The position numbers and the translations under genes are program-made. From Warburgia ugandensis (Eukaryota > Streptophyta > Magnoliopsida > Canellales > Canellaceae), in NCBI GenBank assembly GCA_035236585.1, contig CP141136.1, forward strand, positions 50,113,136-50,177,135: a DNA stretch of 64,000 nucleotides, read 5' to 3'. The notes below the pieces were generated by a model that was given only the letters and a program-made list of their open reading frames with translations, was not told where the DNA came from and searched no databases. Shown here one piece after another: positions 50,301-61,345 of this stretch; positions within the stretch are counted from its first letter, which is position 1; each line of letters starts with the position of its first letter.

Positions 50301-50536
50301 TAGCTAACATATTGTCATCTTTTTATTATAGCAACTAGCACACACTAGAGGTATTTCTATATGCATACTGTCTCATATTGAAACACTAGGTCATACGAAT
50401 CTCAGGTTTCAACAGCTCATCTAGGTGATAAATTTCACTTAGGGTTTCATCTTTGATTATTAAATTTCAATCTTTAGTTATTTCTCACTACAATGCTAAA
50501 TTTATAGCTTCTCTTAATTTGCATCAACCCTTTCTT

Positions 50537-50558
50537 TATATATATATATATATATATT
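50537..50558. repeat. (TA)n microsatellite, unit 1
   Basis: Counterparts at 55550-55569 (unit 2) and 56693-56730 (unit 3, where it continues into CA repeats). Confidence 0.9.
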
Positions 50559-51125
50559 GTTTCTTGAATACTTTAAAGGTATTATTCAAAAATTCTTTCT
50601 GATATAAAATATTTCTATCTTCAAAAAAATTTGTATTCCTTCATTAATATCACTAAATTTTGCATAATCGTCCAAAGCAATAGAAGTTACTTCATATATC
50701 AATTTCTTAGTTTTCTTGATGAATTTCATTAGATGGAGACATTATCTTTCCTAACATTCCAAGAGACTTCCTTAATGTGACTGTCTCCTAATCCTTCATC
50801 ATGATTCTTTGACTATTTGTTATATAGTAGTTGTCATGCTCTTCAAAGTTCTGTACACATCGTCTGAGTTAAAACTTGAACTCTCAGAAGGTCATTCACA
50901 TAAGTGGATCTTCCATCACTTAACAATGTTCTCACTTTGAGATACTAACTCATACACTCATATATTCTAGTTCTTTACTCCAAGTGCCATACTAATCCAT
51001 GAGAATACCCTCTCTTTTACCCATATACGGATCAAACTTCCCTTGTTTTATGGAGGATCAAACTCTCCTTGTTTTGTGGACTCTTGACAACTTTACTCAA
51101 TATGGCTGGTTGGGAGTACTAAATA

Positions 51126-51141
51126 TGGGCTCTAATATCAA
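51126..51141 (-). promoter_or_regulatory. Primer binding site, unit 1 of J
   Basis: Minus-strand TTGATATTAGAGCCCA, close to the tRNA-iMet primer site. It lies just inside the LTR end. Confidence 0.75.
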
Positions 51142-51796
51142 CTATGATGCCTTTGGTTTTTGTAACGAATTTTAAATAATTTTTCAAAATTATGGATATC
51201 CCTTGTTTGAAAATTTTCTTTTGAAAACAAATAGTGGAAAATATTTTCTTTAGAACCTCTTAATAAAAACCGTGAATGTCATTTCCTTCACAAACATAAG
51301 ACTTAAGGATGTTTCATTCTTACATGAGATCTAATAGTGTTTACTCTATTTTCTAACATATATGCATTTAATGCATGTGATGTAGAACACATGATAAGAT
51401 TACAAATAAAGTTTTGAGTTTTAAGAAAAGAAATGACACAAATTTTATCATTTCTCAGAACTTCTAGTCACAACCACATCACATCATGTGATAGCAACTA
51501 GCACATACGGAAGGTATTTCTACATGCATACTGTCTCATGGTGAAATACTAGGTCGTATTAATCTCAGGTTTCAATAGCTCATCCAAGTGATAAAATTCA
51601 CTTAAGGTTTCATCTCTGATGATTAGATTTCAATCTTTAACTATTTCTCACTGGGACACCCTGGGTTTTTCATGAATTTTTTTTTTGTGTTTATTTCAAA
51701 AGATGGCGTACCTCTAAATTTTAAAATACAAAAACAACGAAATATTTTTCTTTGAAATTCATTTTCCCAAAATCCTGGATGACAACTTTAAGCTCA

Positions 51797-51800
<4 letters not shown>

Positions 51801-51827
<27 letters not shown>
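51801..51827. repeat. (AT)n microsatellite in H
   Basis: About 13 AT units. It is not in the same place as the TA tracts of the J units, so it arose independently. Confidence 0.9.
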
Positions 51828-51830
<3 letters not shown>

Positions 51831-52042
51831 TTCTAAAAGATAGACATGCATTTCTTAAAAACAGGATCCATACAGTGGTTCACTTGTACAACCCCTATAA
51901 CATTATATTAAATGTGCAATATCACATTTCAAATGACTAACTACACAATACAAAAGCTTTAATAAAATGTATACCTGAGTGCAGAAGTATGGTTGCTGGA
52001 TTCCTCTTCTTGTGTACATCTTCTCCTGTCTATCTGTATATG

Positions 52043-52075
52043 AGATATTGTAAAAATAAAACATTTACAATATCT
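52043..52075. other. Conserved LTR stem-loop, copy in H
   Basis: Arms AGATATTGTAAA and TTTACAATATCT, twelve perfect pairs. The box with AGCTATACTTGGTAGGGG follows. Confidence 0.8.
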
Positions 52076-53850
52076 TAGTGAGCTATACTTGGTAGGGGAG
52101 TTTAAGAAGCATTCTAAATCTTAAGATACATTAATTATTCCATAGTACTTAGAGTATTCATTTGCATAACAATTTTATTGAATGTGATTTACTGTATGTT
52201 TCACATTTCAATAATCCATTTATAAACTAAATATCTACATGTTTCATAATCATTAACAATCCATTGATAAATCAATTATTAACATGTCTCATAATTATCA
52301 ATATATATACATGTTTCATAAATCTAAGTAATCCATTGATTTATTAAACATCTTTAATTATTATTTGTTATCTAAATAAACCAATCCAATTCCATGAACC
52401 ATACTCTACATAACAGTTCTACCCATTCATATACTCATATAAAACTTATATGAAATTATGCCCTCAATCATATACATATACATACGTACACATATATAGA
52501 AATTGTTAAAAGACATACAAAATCACGAATATAATCAATATCATCTAATTTACATTCCCAGACTATATTGGGTTTCAAAATCATACCCCTCATCATGTGG
52601 GGTTCATAATTATCTAGCCTCTACTAGTATATCAATATAATCCTCATGCCTCTCACTATACGGGATCCACAATCCTTTAGCCATTGCTGGAAAAACAATA
52701 TAAGTCATATCATCATACCATATCATATAAGGCATCTCATATTACCATCATATAAGCACTATAGTGCGTCAAATATAAGGACTACTATGCTGCAGTCTAA
52801 ATTCGTATAGTGCGCTTATATAACTGCATAATAATCCATTGATACCAATTGTGGAAATAACAAAATTTCGTGTTCACATGGGGGTAACCATGGTTATCAT
52901 AATAGCAACCTTTCCATGATTGCCCCACCCGACGTTTTGCCTCACATTGAGCATGGTATCCATCATATAATAAATTTCAGAGAACAGGTGGCCAAACCCT
53001 ACAACTCTCCAAGCATAGCATCCCTAGGCCTATGCCTATCCAAAACAAAACTCTTAGGCCACTATGCCTGGATGTAAAATAATCATAATAGCAGGCAATT
53101 CGCCTATCCATATATTTCATAACAAGAATAACATCCTCACATATTTGGTGATAACCCATCAAGGATGTATCCTATAAACCTACACTCATACATCATCAAT
53201 GCTGACATGGTACCCATGTACCATAAACATAATTTCACAATTCACATACATGATGCACAAGTCATAAGCATCAATTATAACATGCAATTCATTTAATTAC
53301 ATTATTTTCATCATTACAATTTAAATCATGTCGAATATAAATCATACAATTTGAGTTTCATAACATCTATAATCAGAAATAAGATCACGTTTAGAACATG
53401 CATCTTATTATTTAGACATGCGTCTTAAATTTCCACTTACCTTGTGTGATGCATTCATCGGATTCCACTAGCTTTAATTGCCCTCTTCTTCACGATTGAC
53501 CTTGCACGCTTCAATCTATACAATGCATAAAATCTCTTTTCTTAATACATTCACATACACAGAGATATTTAGATTTAATTATGATCATAATTTTAAGAGT
53601 CTGATTCAATCTAAGGCCTAGATCATCATTATCAGAGCTCTACATGGATGATCAAGACTCATGTGAGTTGATTAGGGCTTCTGTGGATGTTTGTCCCTAG
53701 TTTAGGGTTGAGATCTACGGTTTGATCTGTGTGGACATCTAAATTGTGTTTTTCATCAGATTACATGGTCAGATTTAACTAATTTAAGGGTGTACATTGG
53801 TTGGATATACCACTTCTACTTTGGATTGACGATCAGAGCTCATCTATAGG

Positions 53851-54225
53851 GTCTGATCATCGATCCAACATCAACAAGTCACTATTTAAATAGTGACAGA
53901 TAGGATGACTGAGGTTTCTTGCTAGGTTTTCATACAAATTACAATATTCTAGTCACATTCCAGCGAATTTAGTGTTGTAGGATTCATTTGTGGTGTCTGA
54001 TCATTGATCAGATACTGCAAAATTATTGTGTGAATAGTACCCGATCGGATGACTGTGATTGTTTGATTGGTTTGTAGTCAATTTACATCTAAATTCATCA
54101 ATTCCTCCTATATTATAGAAATTTCAGGGCTATTTAATTCATCTATGGTGTTTGATCTGCGATCAGCCATCAAACTTTTACTCTATTAATAGTACCCAAT
54201 AGGATGTCTGAGATCGTTTGATTAG
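53851..54225. repeat. Three degenerate tandem units in H
   Basis: Units start at 53851, 53995 and 54149, about 144-154 bases apart. Each begins GTSTGATC...GATC, and later holds AATAGTRMCMRATAGGATG and a GRTYGTTTGATT-like end in the last two. They are not seen in the other LTRs. Confidence 0.7.
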
Positions 54226-56112
54226 TCATATAGTCTAGATTGGCAATCTGAGTTGATTTTAAGGTTTCTCAACCATGTATCTACCTATCCATAACTTAGA
54301 ACAAGAAATAGATGGTTGGATCATCCTTAATTCTAGATCTAGCGTAAAATCAAATAGATTTAACAAAATACATCAAATCAGAAATAGGGTTTCACACATC
54401 TTACCTTCAGAGCATGTTTTCGTGCTTCCTTCACCCTTGGATGAGCCGGATTGACATTTATTTTAGGTAAAACCTCCCTGATCTGGTCATAGTGTAATCC
54501 CTCCTCAATCGACAACCTAAATCATCCCAAATCTCATCATAGCCATGGGGTTTGTGTTCTCCTAGGCCAACTGTGGAAGATGACCATCTTGGATCAAGGA
54601 TCCGAGGTACCGTCATCTCCGATGATGACCTGCAAACTCTGACCAGCCGCCAAATGCTAGTTTCCTGCTCTGATCGTAGCAAAACCAAATGGCTTTTTCC
54701 CTAAACTTTGAGGCAAGCAAGGTGGGGGGTTTAGATATGAAATTTGAGCCCCCAATTATAGCCAGTGAGCTTCTCATCTCTCCACAGCATGGAAACCCTC
54801 TAAAAACCCCTTTTTCTTCTTCTTCACTAGCAGGCCTACACTTCTCTAGTGTGCAGGTTGCTTTTTCCCCTTCCTTTCCTCTCTTCTCTTCTCTCTTCTC
54901 CTTCTCCTTCCTCTTCCCTCTTCTTCTTCTCTTCTTCCTCGTTTTCTCTTCCTCCCTTAGGGTTTTCCCCTCTGCATCGGGTTTGGGAAACAAAACTAAT
55001 GTCTGTTTCTTGTTTTACTTAAGTGGGGAGTACCATTATCAAATGTGGCCCCCTCCACTAAGTTATTTAACTCATTTCTTTTCTCCCTTTTCTTTTTATA
55101 TATTAAACTTAGAATGATTGTGTTTTTTCCTCATCATTCTACTCTACCTAAGTTTAGTCAAAGTGTATGATTGTTATGCACTCAACACCTCCTCTAATGG
55201 TTTTAGTTTTAATTCCAAATTGTTATCCTATTAAAAGATATACTTCTTGAAAACTCATAACCTAATCATGGAATAGTAAAATTTTGGGGTGAAATTCATC
55301 CATAATTTGATTTTAGTTTTCTTTATGTCATTCGACTAAATTTTTGGAGTACATTCCAAACATTCATGTTTCCACTCCAAATTCCATTTTTATATAAAAA
55401 TTTATTTTCTCTGAATCAAAATTCCAATTATATTCCAAAATTCTAATTTCACATAATAATGCCCAGAATAGTATTTACAAAATTTGGGGTTATTACACTC
55501 ACTACAATGTTAAATTTATGGCTCGTCTTAATTTGCTTCAACCCTGTCATTATATATATATATATATATTATTTCTTCAATACTTCAAAGGTATTATACA
55601 AAAATTGATTCTGATATAAAATATTTCTAGCTTCAAAATCATTTGTATAACTTCATTAGTATCACTTAATTTTACATAATCGAAAAAAATGATAGAAGTT
55701 ACTTCAAATATTAATTTCTTAGTTTTCAAGTTGAATTTCATTAGATGGAGACATTATCTTTCCTAAATTTCCAAGAGACCCCTTTAATGTAACTATCTCT
55801 AGATCTTTCATCATGATTCTTTGACTATTTGTTATATAGTAGTTGTCATGCTCTTCAAAGTTCTCTGCACATCGTTCGAGTTACATCTTGAACTCTTAGA
55901 AGTTCATTTACATAAGTGGATCTTCCATCACTTAACAATGTTCTCACTTTGGGATACTAACTCATATACTCATATATACTAGTTCTTTACTCCAAAATCC
56001 ATACTAATCCATGAGAATATCCTCTCTTTTACCCATATAAGGGTCAAACTCTCCTTATTTTGTGGACTCTCAACAACTTCACTCACTGTGACTAGTTGTG
56101 AGTACCAAATCT

Positions 56113-56127
56113 TGGCTCTGATATCAA
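56113..56127 (-). promoter_or_regulatory. Primer binding site, unit 2 of J
   Basis: Minus-strand TTGATATCAGAGCCA, which differs from TGGTATCAGAGCCA only near its first bases. It is the best-kept of the three primer sites. Confidence 0.8.
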
Positions 56128-57260
56128 CTATGACACCTTTGGTTTTTGTAATGATTTTTAAATATTTTTTCAAAATTCTGGATATCCCTTGTTTGAAAAT
56201 TTTCTTTTGAAAACAAATAGTGGAAAATATTTTTTTAGAAATTGTTACTAAAAACCATGAATGTCATTTCCTTCACAAACATAAGGACTTAAAGGTTGAA
56301 TGGTGGTTTATTCTTACAAGAGATCTAGTAGTGTTTACTTTATGTTTGAACATATACAAATTTAATGCAGGTGATGCAAAACACATGATCAGATTACAAA
56401 TTTTTTTTTGAGTTTTAAGAAAAGAAATAACACAAATTTTATCATTTCCTAGAACTTCTAATAACATCCACATCACATCATGTGATAACAACTAGAACAT
56501 ACTAAAGGTATTTCTATGTGCATACTGTCTCATGGTGAAATAATAGGTCTTATTAATTGAAGTTTCAATAGCTCATCCAAGTGATAAAATTCACTTAAGG
56601 TTTCAATTCTCATGATTAGATTTCAATGTTTAGCTATTTCTCACTACAATGTTAAATTTATAGCTTCTCTTAATTTGCTTCAACCCTTTCTATATATATA
56701 TAGACACACACACACACATACACACACATATTGTTAAAGGTATTATTCAAAAATTCATACTAATATAAAATATTTCTAGCTTCAAACCAATTTGTATAAC
56801 TTCATTAGTATCACTTAATTTTACATAATCGACAAAAACGATAGAAGTTACTTTAGATATCAATTTCTTGGTTTTTATGACGAATTTCAGTAGAAGGAGA
56901 CATTATCTTTCCCAACATTCCAAGATACTTCTTTAATGTGACTATCTTGTGATCTTTCATCATGATTCTCTAACTTTTTGTCATATATTAGTTGTCATCC
57001 TCTTGAAAGTTCTATGCACAGTCTCCAAGTTAAAACTTGAACTCTTAGAAGGTCACCTACATAAGTGGATCTTCCATCACTTAACAATGTTCTCACTTTG
57101 AGATACTAGCTCATACACTCATATATTCTAGTTCTTTACTCCTAGAGCCATACTAATCCATGAGAATACCCGCTCTTTTAACCATATAAGGATCAAACTC
57201 TCCTTGTTTTGTGGACTCTCAACAACTTTACTCAATGTGACTAGTTGTGAGTACTAAATT

Positions 57261-57276
57261 TGGGTTCTAATATCAA
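57261..57276 (-). promoter_or_regulatory. Primer binding site, unit 3 of J
   Basis: Minus-strand TTGATATTAGAACCCA, directly inside the last LTR end at about 57280. Confidence 0.75.
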
Positions 57277-57279
57277 CTA

Positions 57280-57740
57280 TGACGCCATGGGTTTTGTAAT
57301 AATTTTGTAATAATTTTTCAAAATTCTGAATATCACTTGTTTGAAAATTTTCTTTTGAAAACAAATAGTGGAAAATATTTTCCTTAGAAAGTGTCAATAA
57401 AAACCGTGAGTGTCATTTCCTTCACAAAGATAAGGACTTAATGGTTGAATGGATGTTTCATTCTTACAAGAGATCCAGTAGTGTTTACTGTATATTTGAA
57501 CATATACACTTTTAAGGCATGTGATGCATAACACATGATAAGATTACAAATAAATTTTTGAGTTTTAGGAAAAGAAATAACACAAATTTAGTCATTTCCT
57601 AGAATTTCCAGTCACAAGCACATCAAATCATGTTCCATTAATTAGAAATGAGTCTACTACTTCAATTATCACATACACTCATATTCTCAAGTAGTTAATA
57701 GAAAAAATCCTAAGTTATGAAGCTTACCTTTCAAATATCA
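57280..57740 (-). repeat. 5' LTR part of J
   Basis: The poly(A)-side end of the LTR matches 44876-45300, including 'tcaaatcatgttccattaa' near 57625. Unlike units 1 and 2 the match continues past the unit border, so this is the true LTR side. It stops near 57740, where K-type sequence begins. Confidence 0.65.
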
Positions 57741-57749
57741 CATACACTT

Positions 57750-58790
57750 TTTTCTCTCTTTCTTTATCCATCTCTTTCTTCTTCTTTCCTCCTTCCTTCT
57801 CCTTCTTCATATTTCTTTCCCTCTTCTATCTCATGCATCAAGTAACAGTCCAATCGTCGAATGTTATCACTTATAAGAGTGGTAGCGAATGGTGTTTATA
57901 AAAGATGTGTAATGATCTAGGGATTCAAAACTGTTTGGATTGAAGTAGATCTAAGGTTTTCTATTTTGGAGACCCTTGATCACCAAATAGTTAAGTGGGG
58001 GGTAATTTTTTCATCATGATGTCTCTTCTTCCTTTGACTTGTAACCCTAGGAAAAAGAGTTGAAAAGTAGGGTTTCTCTCTTTATGGGTCCACGAACACA
58101 TAATCATATTATTTTTTACAATATCCTTTCAAAACTTTTAATTAAACCTTGAAAATCCAAATTTAGAAAGTTGGTCATTGCTTTAATTCTCCTCCAATTA
58201 TATCACTCCAAGTGGCATTTGGCTTAGTTGGCCTTTGTGGCTCACTTTGAGGGCTCATTTATCTTGTCTTCATGACTCACATCCTAGTCTTTAATTGCTA
58301 GAATGGCTTGAATTCCTTAACTCGTTACCTTCTCTCATGGCTTATATAGCTAAGGTGGCTTGAATAGCTCCCACGCAAAGATAGTGGAAATGCATGGATT
58401 ACTTAATGGGTCCATTTTAGTCACCTTCAGCTCTTCGCATTGCCTTCTTGCTTGCCCTAATGATGAACTTGACCTTTGATTTCACGTTGGATTGATGATT
58501 CTTAGGCTTTGATTCAATCTTGTAATCTTGATCTTCAATGTTCATCTAATCGATCACGACTGTCAGATCACCATTTCACTTTCTACAAAAAAGTAAAAAC
58601 CTCTAATTAAATCCTATGAAATATTATTAATCACATACTTACATTGGTTTATCCTCTATGCCTATAAAATTTTAGAATTTTGAGTCATTAGGTAAAAAAA
58701 TCCATGTGTTATAAATTTTGGTAAAAAATCCTAATTTACCCCTATAAGTTCTAACTAGTGTAACTAATTGGTGGTTTTTAGGAAAAATTA
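57750..58790 (-). repeat. 3' LTR part of element K
   Basis: 58180-58470 matches 63715-64000 in order and orientation (for example 'ctaaggtggcttgaat', 'gtggaaatgcatgg', 'caccttYagctctt'). Weaker matches reach left to about 58030. The right limit near 58790 is approximate. Confidence 0.65.
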
Positions 58791-61320
58791 AACACTTATC
58801 CATTGATGCAAGGCTAGTGCACCAATTGACTCTTCTTGCACATGTACATTTTCTGTTGGGCCTATATTACTATATTGTGTTTGATCAAATAATGTCTGTA
58901 GGTCCCAATTGGGTACTTCTTCTACACTGCAAGGCTTAATTTGTATTTCAGGCTCTATAAGGAGTTCCACTCAGTCTTGCCATTAAGAAGTGTAAATTAA
59001 TGGCACAACATCCAAAAATTCCTACACTTCCTCAATGGTTGTGTCTTCATCAAATTCATAAAAAGGACATGATTTGTGTGGATCTCTGTTGGATGATTCC
59101 TAGGATGGTCAAAAATCTTGTAGCTTAGAATGATTATATGATATTTCTATCCTATCATCAGTATCACAATTTAAGGATGGTTCAAAATCTTATATCTCAA
59201 AATGATCATATAGAAGTTCAATCCTTATAATTCGATTAATGTTTCTATAAGTATTCTCCCTTATTGGTTTCATTTTCTCATCCCTTTCATAAAATTGAGC
59301 TAGAAATTGATTGTTGTAAAGTCAATTCTACTCAAGCAATTATTGAATCTCTTCCCTAAGTCAGATCTTTTCTAATGATTCTTAAAACTCATATTGTTAT
59401 GGCATTAAGGTACTGAGGAAGGTTTGATCAGGTTAGAGCCATGATGCTTGTCCCTCATATTCTTGATATTTATGATACGGTTGGACCACGATGGTTCTTC
59501 TTAGTATGGTTGATAATCTTGAGACCATGGTTGTTCATGATACCTAGCCCATCTATTGCAGTCATGGTAGTTTCTTTCAAGATAATCATTATTGCTAGGG
59601 CGTGTGAATGTAGTAGGTGCATCCACTAGCTCCTAATAATGTCCATTATAGTTGGAGTTCGATGGCCATGAAGGAGGATATTTTGGGTCATAGGAGGAGT
59701 AGTCATTGTTTTGTACTGAGGGTGGTGGTATGAATCAGTATTACAATTCTCATACCAAGAATGTTTATATGTCTTAGTATAGTAATTATCATACTAGGGC
59801 TATTGATATGCCTCATTATTTTACTCAGATGCTAGGAACTTTTCAAGTTGATTATCCATTCTTTCCATCCCAGCTGTTATCCTATCCTACTACCAATTAT
59901 CCTATCAAATTGACTATTAATTTTTTTGTATAGATCAAGAGTATACCTTGTCTCTGTCTCACACAGATGCTCATAATATAATGGCATGGGAGTAAAATAG
60001 GATGACAATGGTTTACTATCCCCATCTTGGCAGGACATAGCACTCAACTTTATATACAACAAAACCAATGATTATATATAACAAAAGGGCATCTTTTTTT
60101 CTTTTCCTTTTCCATTTTTTTTTATGTAGATTTAAAGAAAACCCTAATTAAATGCTACACCTAACTCTATATAATGCTTTATCAATCCTAATAGCATGAT
60201 GATTGAGATGATTTGATGATCTTCATTAATGTGTAGGGTGGTAACCTTTTAGACCTAAATTTATATAACATCTTCTTTTATCCAAGTTAGAATATTGATT
60301 ACTAGTTAGTTCTACTCTAAAGTGATTAATACAATTCTCATGTGAGGCCTTTAGATCTCAAACAACATCAATTAAAGATGTGAGAAAATCACTTGGATTT
60401 TGAATACCCATTATAACCATAAAGCTTAGAAGCCATTGCAGTGACAATTGATCTCCTTCGTTTAAAAGGTTCCTCTGAGCTCGATAACCTAAGTCTCTTA
60501 CTACATTAATTTAAATTAATAGCTCAAGGGCTGGGATCATAAACATACAAGGAATTTGATTAGTTTACCTAGGTGGGCCAATGATCTAGTGATGAAACTC
60601 AACCCTTATCTTATAAGGGTTCCTGTGGGGCCCTTATTATTGTTGTGATCAATTCCACCATAAAGCATGTAAACATGCAATGCAATACAAGAAAGCAAAC
60701 TAATGGCTACCTATACGCTATCTAACAAAGGGTTCTCAGCTCAGACAAGACACTATAACTAGATAGCCCATGCCTTCGTTATAGCTAAGCTTAGGCTATC
60801 CCTTATTGAATAGGTACAAAAACTTATAAAATGGTCCTAAATAAAATGCTTCAAGTATAATGAATGATCCTAATCCATTTGAGTTACACTACCCTCGATG
60901 ATGGAAACAATACTAAAAGCAACTATACTAGGAAAAGAAAAGGTGAGTGAAGGATGCTTATAGTAGATCCTTTGATGAAGATCAAGTGTGGGCTGTCATA
61001 CCATGCTCTTGCCTTGTATTAATATAACCAATTTAAAAATTGACAAAAGAGAAAATTATCAATGAGGCCTCCCTACAAGTTCATTCAAAAAGAAAAAACA
61101 TTCATATAGGAAAGCAATAAAAGTTGATGATGCTGTGGCACACAGGAATTCTATTGCTCCTTTGCAAAATTGCCCTTGCACAAAGACAAACAAGATCTGG
61201 TCAATTTGTGAGTAACAAACAATAAATACAAAAATGTCACAAAAGCCCTAATTTAATGTGACCTAAACCTAGACTAGAGACATATAATCTAAACTAAGAT
61301 CCAATTACAAATCCATTGTG
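58791..61320 (-). mobile_element. Internal region of element K, Tat/Athila-like, gag-type remnant only
   Basis: Reverse-oriented internal DNA of about 2.5 kb. A minus-strand reading around 59880-59560 (MERMDNQLEKFLASE, then a Tyr/His/Asn-rich stretch) resembles the region after gag in Tat/Athila-like elements; this is a weak resemblance. No protease, reverse transcriptase or integrase motif was seen, so the copy is either a non-autonomous derivative or heavily reduced. Broken. Confidence 0.45.
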
Positions 61321-61339
61321 ATTCCGAGCAATGGCACTA
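61321..61339 (-). promoter_or_regulatory. Decayed tRNA-Asp type primer site of K
   Basis: Minus-strand TAGTGCCATTGCTCGGAAT against TGGCGCCGTTGCCGGGGAT, the tRNA-Asp primer site common in Tat/Athila elements. They agree at 13 of 19 places, and most changes are G to A or C to T. It sits directly next to the LTR border at 61346. Confidence 0.7.
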
Positions 61340-61345
61340 AAAACA

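Larger units (their letters stand above)
51652..55497 (-). mobile_element. Solo LTR H (3846 bp), long-LTR chromovirus type
   Basis: The left end reads TGGGACACCCTGGG and the right end GGGGTTATTACA. It is flanked by CTCAC on both sides (51647-51651 and 55498-55502), and the J leader unit reads straight on across it. It has no internal region. It shares the stem-loop (52043), the block near 52900-53050 and the LTR ends with A, C and F, but much of its middle differs. It holds a tandem repeat at 53851-54225 and a CT-rich block at 54800-54960. Confidence 0.92.
50331..57625 (-). repeat. Three tandem leader units (LTR end + primer site + leader) of J
   Basis: Units of about 1.15 kb start at 50331, 51493 and 56488; the second is split by solo LTR H. 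Each holds, read on the minus strand, about 350 bases of the LTR's 3' end, a tRNA-iMet type primer site and about 800 bases of leader. A TA-rich microsatellite lies at the same place in each (50537, 55550, 56693). Spacing is 1162 bases between the first two units, 1144 between the next two after removing H and its target copy, and about 1140 for the last. Probably a duplication by unequal exchange or template switching; the mechanism is inference. Confidence 0.8.
44876..57740 (-). mobile_element. Element J, Ty3/gypsy chromovirus (Tekay/Del-like), with H inside
   Basis: Reverse-oriented element. It has a 3' LTR (44876-48877), a polypurine-side block, traces of the pol C-terminus, reverse transcriptase and protease, then a tandem array of leader units each with a primer site. 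Part of the 5' LTR follows, to about 57740, where element K takes over. The internal region is far shorter than in a whole Tekay element. It is broken in many places. It is the only element of the long-LTR group here that still shows pol, so it shows what kind of proteins served the group. Confidence 0.8.

Noticed and set aside
54613-54993. Lys/Arg/Glu-rich minus-strand reading frame and its plus-strand partner
   Set aside because: Produced by a CT-rich tract in LTR H; both strands are open only because of the biased composition.
61321-61339. tRNA gene fragment
   Set aside because: Only the 3' end complement of tRNA-Asp is present, next to an LTR border; this is a primer site.
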